From Methanoregula sp. (GTDB taxonomy: Archaea > Halobacteriota > Methanomicrobia > Methanomicrobiales > Methanospirillaceae): DNA of 5,451 bases. The notes under the pieces are model-generated. The model was given only the letters and a program-made list of their open reading frames with translations. It was not told the origin of the DNA and made no database searches. How positions within the stretch are numbered: the first letter of the stretch is position 1; every line of letters starts with the position of its first letter. Both the position numbers and the translations under genes were made by a program. The DNA is taken from assembly GCA_028711405.1 (NCBI GenBank), contig JAQTSH010000124.1, positions 1 to 5,451 on the forward strand. The letters are read 5' to 3'. Below are positions 1 through 4,801 of this stretch, in pieces.

Positions 1-9
1 CTTCTGCAT
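1..9 (-). CDS. Possible first three codons of a leftward gene (partial)
   Basis: On the minus strand an ATG at 9-7 is followed by CAG and AAG and then runs off the left edge, giving Met-Gln-Lys. A Shine-Dalgarno-like AAGGA lies at 20-16, six bases upstream of the ATG, inside a purine-rich stretch. A TATA-like element at 73-64 sits at a suitable distance for a short leader of about 30 bases. The gene would be divergent from the response regulator. Three codons say nothing about function, and a chance ATG cannot be excluded. Confidence 0.3.
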
Positions 10-30
10 AAAAATTCCTTTCTCTCTTTG

Positions 31-51
31 CTGAAGTACCGATATCTTCAG
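31..51. repeat. Inverted repeat near the presumed leftward start site
   Basis: CTGAAG at 31-36 is mirrored by CTTCAG at 46-51 with nine bases between them. The predicted transcription start of the leftward gene (about 42) falls inside the repeat, so it could be an operator or a 5' leader hairpin. Six-base arms are short enough to occur by chance. Confidence 0.3.
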
Positions 52-63
52 ATTAACAAAATT

Positions 64-73
64 GATATAATAA
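64..73 (-). promoter_or_regulatory. Putative archaeal TATA box for the leftward gene
   Basis: Read on the minus strand, 73-64 is TTATTATATC, an A/T-only element resembling archaeal TATA boxes. Initiation about 25 bases downstream would fall near position 42, roughly 30 bases before the candidate ATG at 9. No clear BRE was recognised. The surroundings are A/T rich, so a chance match is possible. Confidence 0.3.
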
Positions 74-264
74 CCTGTAGATAATTTTGCCCGGTAGGAA
101 CTTTTAGCCAATGTTCTTACACGACCAGTTAATAGTCAACACAATCCCCATCCTCTCTGTCGGATCACAAACACAACACTAAAACGCTCCCATAACAAAC
201 CATTATTCATACTCGTATTCAGGTCCGGTGGGATTGATTAATATCCTCCAACACTTGTCGAATA

Positions 265-272
265 CTTAAATA
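265..272 (+). promoter_or_regulatory. Archaeal TATA box for the receiver gene
   Basis: CTTAAATA at 265-272 is a good match to an archaeal TATA box, with CGAA just upstream at 259-262 as a possible BRE. Transcription would begin near 294-297, giving a leader of about 55 bases before the ATG at 350. Confidence 0.5.
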
Positions 273-334
273 TCCCCGGTGATTTCATTGCACACGAACA
301 ATACGACCCTGGATGGCGCAGCGCGTAACACAAC

Positions 335-339
335 AGGAG
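335..339 (+). promoter_or_regulatory. Ribosome binding site of the receiver gene
   Basis: AGGAG at 335-339 lies 10 bases before the ATG at 350. It is a full Shine-Dalgarno core and supports this start. No competing in-frame start was noted nearby. Confidence 0.6.
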
Positions 340-349
340 CATCAGGTTC

Positions 350-718
350 ATGACCACTATTCTCATCGTCGATGATAATGCGGATATCCGTGAATTGTTC
401 ACGACATTTCTCACCATTGCCGGATATACGACCTTGTCTGCTCCCGGGGGGGAAGAATGTCTTGCCCTCCTCGAGAAAAACCAGCCGGATCTGATCCTTC
501 TCGATATCATGATGGAACCGATGGACGGCTGGCAGACCCTCACGCTGATCAAGAACACACCTGCGAAAAAAGACATTCCGGTCTTCATGGTCACCGGGAA
601 GGCGATCACGGATGGGGAAGCGCAGAAATATCGCGGACAATTCAAGATTTATCTCATGAAACCCGTCACCCCAAAACAGTTGAAGGAAGCCATTGAGGGA
701 TATCTCAAATCCCCATAA
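350..718 (+). CDS. Stand-alone CheY-like response regulator receiver
   Basis: The 122-residue cytoplasmic protein consists of one receiver (REC) domain and nothing else. It starts MTTILIVDDN, placing the acidic pair at Asp8-Asp9. The phosphoacceptor is Asp52 in LILLDIMMEP, the switch Thr is Thr82 in FMVTGK, and the invariant Lys-Pro is Lys104-Pro105 in LMKPVTP. All catalytic residues are therefore present, so it should accept phosphate from a histidine kinase. No DNA-binding or enzymatic output domain follows, so it should act through protein-protein contact or as a phosphorelay intermediate. Its cognate kinase is not obvious; the two kinases in this window lie more than 1.5 kb away on the other strand, and pairing with them is only a guess. 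The gene has its own TATA box and ribosome binding site and appears monocistronic. The family assignment is secure; the pathway is unknown. Confidence 0.93.
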   Translation: MTTILIVDDNADIRELFTTFLTIAGYTTLSAPGGEECLALLEKNQPDLILLDIMMEPMDGWQTLTLIKNTPAKKDIPVFMVTGKAITDGEAQKYRGQFKIYLMKPVTPKQLKEAIEGYLKSP

Positions 719-848
719 TCCAAAACATTTCTGATTGGATGTGTAGCGAGTGAAACAACGGTTCAATGGGTTTCTCTCCATATGCCGTGCAGTACTTTTT
801 CCCAATCGGTCGGGGGAATCAGATCGAAATCGTTAAGCCAAAGCATGT

Positions 849-856
849 CTTATAAA
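849..856 (+). promoter_or_regulatory. Archaeal TATA box inside the intergenic region
   Basis: CTTATAAA at 849-856 is close to the archaeal TATA consensus. Initiation would be expected near 875-880. The first protein gene downstream starts at 1260, so the site would drive either a separate RNA or a leader of about 380 bases. No clear BRE was seen. Confidence 0.45.
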
Positions 857-934
857 AAAATACAGAAGGTCGTTCCAGCTTTTCATCCCGCCAAATTTCG
901 TGAATGAACCAATCAGGTTCAATCCCCGCATAAG

Positions 935-956
935 GAAAACCGGTTTACCGGTTTTC
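935..956 (+). repeat. Perfect 9-bp hairpin with a 4-base loop
   Basis: GAAAACCGG at 935-943 is the exact reverse complement of CCGGTTTTC at 948-956, separated by TTTA. Nine uninterrupted pairs around a tetraloop make it one of the strongest simple hairpins noticed in the window. Its last three bases are shared with the alternative stem 898-904/954-960. Confidence 0.6.
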
Positions 957-1000
957 ACGACAACCCCGATCGCCGAAGATGGCACAAACCTATGGGCTTG

Positions 1001-1024
1001 AAAACGGCGAAATCCGTTTTTTTT
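1001..1024 (+). terminator. Hairpin plus T-run terminator-like element
   Basis: AAAACGG (1001-1007) pairs perfectly with CCGTTTT (1014-1020) across a six-base loop, and the T run continues to 1024, giving eight T in total. The opposite strand has only four T after the stem, so the element is oriented to end plus-strand transcripts. Archaeal termination depends mainly on U tracts, which this provides. It could end the candidate small RNA or act conditionally in a pilin leader. Confidence 0.5.
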
Positions 1025-1039
1025 AGAAACGGAATGTCT

Positions 1040-1069
1040 CCCGGTCACATATTCCTGCATAGTGACGGG
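1040..1069 (+). repeat. Bulged hairpin downstream of the terminator-like element
   Basis: CCCGGTCAC (1040-1048) pairs with GTGACGGG (1062-1069) as eight base pairs with one bulged G. The overlapping GGAAT (1031-1035) and ATTCC (1051-1055) form a competing pair. Its function is unknown. Confidence 0.4.
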
Positions 1070-1142
1070 ATCTCTTCCTCTGCTGGAGTAATCAATCATT
1101 TTAGAAAAAATGGTGACGATGCAATTGCCTGAATTACACAAA

Positions 1143-1206
1143 TCTTACGGATTGAACGAGAGACCTGGCAGGTGGTCTTTGTGGCACTTGACAAGTCGTC
1201 GTAAGA
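1143..1206 (+). repeat. Long-range inverted repeat ahead of the pilin gene
   Basis: TCTTACG (1143-1149) is the reverse complement of CGTAAGA (1200-1206). Between them lie AGACC/GGTCT (1161-1165 with 1174-1178) and the 11-base dyad ACTTGACAAGT (1186-1196). As RNA this could fold into a branched leader element; as DNA the 11-base dyad could be an operator. It ends 53 bases before the pilin ATG. Confidence 0.35.
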
Positions 1207-1259
1207 CTATTCCCATGACCGTTCCCGTCTGGCACATAGATGGATAACCGGGGTTTTTT

Positions 1260-2186
1260 ATGAACAATGAACAAGCACTGTCTGAAATCATGTCTGTGAT
1301 CCTGATCACGAGTCTTGTTGTGATCATAACAGGTATTTTCCTCGTTACCATTCTCGGCATGGTGGTGGTGCCGCAGAAATCTGCGTTGATTGCTATTGAC
1401 ATCACAGATCCCGAGATCGGAAATAAAGGGTTTATCAGGATATGCAATCAGGGTGGTGAAACCGGATGCCTGAACCAGACTGGTCACGAGGACAATCAAA
1501 TTGGAATTTATCTTGATACCGCATCGGGCAGTCATCGTGCCCTGCCAGTCCTAGGGCTTCATCTCTTCAGTCCGGGTTCCACCCTGTACGTATACAACAG
1601 TGCCGGCACGTACAAAATCACGAATGACATAACGTCTCTGATCACAGCAGAGGGAGTTGAAGGTCCGGTAACGGTACGTGTTGTCGATGAAAAAACCAAT
1701 GTCCTCATTGCTGAATGGAAGAGGACGTCAGGTGGGGTTCTATCCGTTCTGCCCCGAACGTTATTCTCTGATACATTTGATACTGGAATTTCCGGTTGGA
1801 TTACCAATGAAGTCACCACAAAGTCTTTCGATTCACCAAAATATGGTATATGTGTTAAGATGAAGAAAGGTGGATGGATCCAAAAGACCGTCTCAACCGC
1901 AGGGTATGATACTATTAATGTCTCATTTGCTTTAGGTACATCGTACTTTGAAGGATCCGAGGCTGTCCAGGTACAGTGGTCATCGAATGGTGCATCGTGG
2001 ACTGTGTTTAAAACGATTGAGCATGGCGATACCGATGAAGATGGTCAACTGCACGACTTTACCTACTCACTCCCCGATGGAGCCAGTAACAATCCCAATT
2101 TTACTCTAAAGTTCATGATTTATGGGGCAGATCTCACAGATTACGGATACGTTGACAATGTGGTCGTCAGCGGGATACCCATGTGA
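1260..2186 (+). CDS. Archaeal type IV pilin-like protein with C-terminal beta-sandwich-like domain
   Basis: This 308-residue predicted surface protein begins MNNEQALSEIMSV, then a hydrophobic helix spanning about residues 10-36. The short N-terminus, the A-L-S-E motif and the helix match archaeal type IV pilin N-terminal domains (DUF1628-like). If prepilin peptidase cuts before Gln5, Glu9 becomes the mature Glu5 expected of type IV pilins; cutting before Ala6 is also possible. Residues about 40-160 resemble the usual pilin head of this family, with VTVRVVDEKT and IAEWKR strands and a possible Cys62-Cys70 disulfide. Residues about 168-308 look like an extra beta-sandwich module: it opens F-D-T-G-I-S-G-W and ends Y-V-D-N-V-V-V-S-G, a pattern seen in jelly-roll lectin, carbohydrate-binding or MAM-type domains. 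N-glycosylation sequons occur at Asn72, Asn220 and Asn280. The only ribosome-binding hint is GGGG at 1250-1253. A role in adhesion or pilus decoration is inferred. Confidence 0.8.
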   Translation: MNNEQALSEIMSVILITSLVVIITGIFLVTILGMVVVPQKSALIAIDITDPEIGNKGFIRICNQGGETGCLNQTGHEDNQIGIYLDTASGSHRALPVLGLHLFSPGSTLYVYNSAGTYKITNDITSLITAEGVEGPVTVRVVDEKTNVLIAEWKRTSGGVLSVLPRTLFSDTFDTGISGWITNEVTTKSFDSPKYGICVKMKKGGWIQKTVSTAGYDTINVSFALGTSYFEGSEAVQVQWSSNGASWTVFKTIEHGDTDEDGQLHDFTYSLPDGASNNPNFTLKFMIYGADLTDYGYVDNVVVSGIPM

Positions 2187-2262
2187 CCGGCTCATATTCG
2201 ATACGTTTCGATACTATTTCCCCACGCTCATCCGAACAGTTCAGGAGGTAACCGGTTTCTAT
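2187..2262. other. Short convergent intergenic spacer
   Basis: Seventy-six bases separate the stop codons of the pilin and kinase genes, which point toward each other. No hairpin with a T run was found on either strand, so termination signals are not evident. The octamer TTCGATAC is repeated directly at 2197-2204 and 2207-2214. Confidence 0.5.
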
Positions 2263-4701
2263 CTACGCTGCCTTCGCCCGGCTGAACCGGTACACCCCTT
2301 TTGGCACCGTGATCTCAAACCGGGCGCCTTCGCCCGTCACGCCGTTCTCGGTGATGGTGATCCCGGTGATCGAGAGGATCTCCCGTGACAGGAAGAGCCC
2401 GAGCCCGGTATGCTTCCCGAACCCTTTCCGGAAGAGTTTCTTCTTGTCTTCCTCCGGGATCCCTATCCCATTATCCTCGTAGACGATCACAAACCCCGTC
2501 TCCGTCTCCCGCAGGGAGAGTGCAATCCTCGTTACGTGTTCACCGTGGCGCACCGAATTCTCCATGAGATTAAAAAAGACCTTCTCAAACGGTGCATCGG
2601 CAAAAACCTCCAGTCCTGAGATCCGGATATCTACCTCAACGCCCGGCATCCCTTTCAATTCCGTCTTTGCTACACCGACTGCTGCTGCCACATCCTGCCA
2701 GGTCGGTTCCTTTGTGCCGATATCCTCAAAATCCCGGGTGAACTCGATCTGCCACTGGATCGCTTCTGCTGCCTGATCTTCTTTTTCGATATACCCAAGT
2801 AACGTCGGATCTTTCGTGTCCTCCCGCGAGAGTTCCAGAAATGTCCGTAACCCCATCAGCTGGTTGAGAATATCGTGGCGGGTGACTGACGAGAGCATAT
2901 TGAGCTTCTTGTTCGCTGCCTGCACCGCGATCTCCGCCTGTTTCCTCCGGGTGATATCCGTGTAAAAGTACAGAACCGCCGGCTGATCTTCCCAGGTGAT
3001 CTGCACACCTTTGATCTCAAACCAACGGATCGAGCCATCCTGTATGATAATTCTCGCCGGGAAATGATCCAGTTCCGTCTCTTTTTGTAACCGGCTCTGG
3101 TGGTGGTGGATTACCAGGTCCCTGTCCGCAGGATACACAAACTCCAGTGACGGACGTGCCATGAGTTCCGCCAGACTGTACCCGGTGAGTTCGATCCCTT
3201 TCTTGTTCACAAACTTAAACATCCCGTCTTGGACAACAGCGATGATCTCACTTGCGTTCTCTACGAGGAGACGGTATTTCTCAGTACTCTCAAAGAGCGC
3301 AGTTTCAAACTTTTTTCGTTTGGTAATATCTGTCAGGAAGTTCAGGCTTGCGGGACGTCCTTCCCATGCGATCCGCACTGCGCCGATCTCAACCCATCGG
3401 ACATCTCCATCCTTACGAAGCACCCTGAACTGGTAACGGGCAGGGAGGTTTTCTCCCCGAAGTCGCCGCGAGTAGTTCTCTACTACCATCTCCCGGTCGG
3501 CAGGGTGGATGAATCCGGCAAACGGCTTCGATGTAAGTTCCTCTTCCGGGTAACCTGTCAATTCGGCAGTCATGCGATTGACCAGTTTCGCGATCCCATC
3601 CTGTGCGACCAGGATCGCTTCGTTGGCATTGTCAACGACGAGGCGATACTTCTCGGTGCTCTCCATGAGTGCCTTTTCGACCCATTTGCGTTCCGTGATA
3701 TCGATAAAATTTTCCAGCAGTTTCTCCTGACCTCCAAGAGTGATCCGTTTGACCGATTTTAGGATTGGGATCTGTGTACCGTCACTGCGCAGCATGATGC
3801 GTTCCGCGTAGTTGACATCCTGTGACAGGTCGATGACCGGGCAGGCACCTTCGAAAGCCGGGCAGAGAAACCGGTTACATTTCTTACCGATGATCTGATC
3901 CAGTGGTGCTCCGAAGAGCGCTGCGGCTGTCGGGTTGACCAGATCAATGCGGTGGGTCTTCGCGTCAACAATAACCACACCTGCGGTCAGGTTGTCGAGC
4001 AGTGCCCGCTGGAACGCCTCTTTCTCGCGCAGGGATTCTTCCGAAGCAGCGATCCGGCGTTTCTCGTTCTGGCTGCGCTCGTCAAAAACAACAAACGCCG
4101 CAAACAGGATAAGGATCAGCAGTATCGCAGCAAGAGAGGGCAGACCGTGACTGATGATCTCCCAGTACCATGCAGATGCATCGACATCCATCCCGAAGAC
4201 TGCAACGACCTTTCCGGTGGTGGGATCAATAACCGGCACGTACCCGCTCACCCATGTTCCCCACCGATCCGTAACCGGACCCACGGTTACTGCATTCCCG
4301 TTTGAAAAGACCGATCTGGCATCCGCAGATACTTCGGTATACACCTGACCGGGCGGGGAATAATCCCCCGAAGTGGGATCTTCCGAATCGGCATAGAAGA
4401 ATACCGTGCCGTCATTTTTCTGTCCCATCAGGTACGCAAACCTGATATTCGGTTCAGATTGACGGACCTGGTTCAGATGGTTTTTGAGTGTTATATATTC
4501 CGGGGAGGTAAGGTCAGCACTGGACCCGGATAACCGGATAATGTCCCCGGCAAGGATACCGGTCCCGGCAAGCCGGGTCTTTGTGAGCAACTCATTTTGC
4601 TGGGCAGCGCCCTGCTCTTTAGCAGACCAGACGACGATACAGATCCCGACAAGGATGATAAGCAGCGCGACAAGATGCCACCACCGTATTTTTCTGATCA
4701 T
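2263..4701 (-). CDS. Membrane-bound three-PAS sensor histidine kinase
   Basis: This complete kinase has 812 residues from the ATG at 4701; an adjacent in-frame TTG at 4704 is a less likely start because GGAGGGGAG at 4715-4707 is well placed for the ATG. Order: transmembrane helix about 10-25; extracytoplasmic sensor about 27-187, PDC/Cache-like in appearance; transmembrane helix about 190-206; helical linker with no recognisable HAMP domain; PAS1 about 228-338 with Cys275, Cys280 and Cys287; PAS2 about 346-462; PAS3 about 471-588; H-box RHDILNQL with His609; and a HATPase_c domain about 695-803. The ATPase domain has Asn711 and Asn715 in the N-box, Asp743 in DNGIGIP, and the F/G2 signature GFGKHTGLGLFLS. 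All residues for autophosphorylation are present. PAS2 and PAS3 are clearly similar to each other. It lies downstream of a paralogous kinase on the same strand. The ligand and partner regulator are unknown. Confidence 0.95.
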   Translation of the reverse strand: MIRKIRWWHLVALLIILVGICIVVWSAKEQGAAQQNELLTKTRLAGTGILAGDIIRLSGSSADLTSPEYITLKNHLNQVRQSEPNIRFAYLMGQKNDGTVFFYADSEDPTSGDYSPPGQVYTEVSADARSVFSNGNAVTVGPVTDRWGTWVSGYVPVIDPTTGKVVAVFGMDVDASAWYWEIISHGLPSLAAILLILILFAAFVVFDERSQNEKRRIAASEESLREKEAFQRALLDNLTAGVVIVDAKTHRIDLVNPTAAALFGAPLDQIIGKKCNRFLCPAFEGACPVIDLSQDVNYAERIMLRSDGTQIPILKSVKRITLGGQEKLLENFIDITERKWVEKALMESTEKYRLVVDNANEAILVAQDGIAKLVNRMTAELTGYPEEELTSKPFAGFIHPADREMVVENYSRRLRGENLPARYQFRVLRKDGDVRWVEIGAVRIAWEGRPASLNFLTDITKRKKFETALFESTEKYRLLVENASEIIAVVQDGMFKFVNKKGIELTGYSLAELMARPSLEFVYPADRDLVIHHHQSRLQKETELDHFPARIIIQDGSIRWFEIKGVQITWEDQPAVLYFYTDITRRKQAEIAVQAANKKLNMLSSVTRHDILNQLMGLRTFLELSREDTKDPTLLGYIEKEDQAAEAIQWQIEFTRDFEDIGTKEPTWQDVAAAVGVAKTELKGMPGVEVDIRISGLEVFADAPFEKVFFNLMENSVRHGEHVTRIALSLRETETGFVIVYEDNGIGIPEEDKKKLFRKGFGKHTGLGLFLSREILSITGITITENGVTGEGARFEITVPKGVYRFSRAKAA

Positions 4702-4706
4702 CAAAA

Positions 4707-4715
4707 CTCCCCTCC
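4707..4715 (-). promoter_or_regulatory. Strong ribosome binding site deciding the kinase start
   Basis: On the minus strand 4715-4707 reads GGAGGGGAG. Its GGAGG core is nine bases, and its GGGAG five bases, from the ATG at 4701. This favours the ATG over the TTG directly in front of it. Confidence 0.65.
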
Positions 4716-4719
4716 GGCA

Positions 4720-4746
4720 AGGTCAGGATACGTACAGGTATGACCT
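4720..4746. repeat. Imperfect dyad between the two kinase genes
   Basis: AGGTCA (4720-4725) and TGACCT (4741-4746) are reverse complements. TAC and GTA extend the inner arms after a three-base asymmetry, leaving a short GTACAG-type centre. The dyad lies just upstream of the ribosome binding site of the kinase ending at 2263. It could be an operator or a leader hairpin; no T run follows, so it is not an obvious terminator for the upstream kinase. No convincing TATA box was found between the kinases. Confidence 0.3.
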
Positions 4747-4801
4747 GCGGGAAATGCACCGGTACGCATCGCGATCGTTGCCGGTTCAACAACAGAGGGG
4801 A

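Larger units (their letters stand above)
10..349. other. Non-coding interval upstream of the receiver gene
   Basis: No protein-like reading frame was recognised here. The minus-strand frames covering 238-805 are antisense shadows of the receiver gene and its flanks. The interval is A/T rich compared with the kinase genes. It appears to be a divergent promoter region: a TATA-like site facing left at 64-73 and one facing right at 265-272. The stretch from about 75 to 230 showed no further structure I could support. Confidence 0.55.
877..1024 (+). ncRNA. Candidate small structured RNA
   Basis: The interval runs from the expected start site of the TATA box at 849-856 to the end of a terminator-like hairpin at 1024, about 148 bases. 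Within it TCGTGAA (898-904) can pair with TTCACGA (954-960), closing a junction that holds TGAACC/GGTTCA (905-910 with 916-921) and a second hairpin around 936-953. The second hairpin can alternatively extend to a perfect 9-bp stem at 935-956 with the loop TTTA. The 3' end has a 7-bp stem followed by T residues. No known RNA family was recognised; it lacks C/D box motifs and does not fold as a tRNA. It could instead be the 5' part of a long leader for the pilin gene. The boundaries are estimates. Confidence 0.35.
719..1259 (+). other. 541-base intergenic region rich in inverted repeats
   Basis: No convincing protein gene was found. A minus-strand frame at 833-1141 (102 codons) lacks a ribosome binding site and any recognisable motif, and it overlaps strong hairpins, so it was not called. 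A run of five T at 796-800 could end the receiver transcript. Further on come a TATA box (849-856), inverted repeats at 898-960, 905-921 and 935-956, a hairpin with a T run at 1001-1024, a bulged hairpin at 1040-1069, and a paired segment at 1143-1206 just ahead of the pilin gene. The density of perfect pairing suggests structured RNA. Confidence 0.6.

Noticed and set aside
266..805. 179-codon minus-strand reading frame over the receiver gene
   Set aside because: It is an antisense shadow: the plus strand encodes a receiver with every catalytic residue in place.
905..930. tRNA-like GGTTCAATCC segment
   Set aside because: It resembles a T-loop, but the flanking bases do not form a T-stem and no acceptor, D or anticodon arms can be placed around it.
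1099..1106. TTTTAGAA as a TATA box for the pilin gene
   Set aside because: It is A/T rich and at a possible distance, but the G in the core departs from the archaeal consensus and it lies within a poly-A stretch, so it is too weak to list.
833..1141. 102-codon minus-strand reading frame in the intergenic region
   Set aside because: No ribosome binding site precedes its ATG, the protein has no recognisable motif, and it runs across several strong hairpins better explained as RNA structure on the other strand.
1188..1216. Bacterial-style TTGACA followed by TATTCC
   Set aside because: The spacing is about 14 bases, too short for a bacterial promoter, and the gene content indicates an archaeon using TATA/BRE promoters. 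TTGACA is part of the 11-base dyad.
2197..2214. Direct repeat TTCGATAC x2 as a recombination or regulatory site
   Set aside because: Two copies of an 8-mer in a short convergent spacer, with no inverted partner or mobile gene nearby, are compatible with chance.
3229..3762. 177-codon plus-strand reading frame opposite the kinase
   Set aside because: It is antisense to the PAS region of a clearly coding gene, lacks a plausible ribosome binding site, and has low-complexity, non-family-like sequence.
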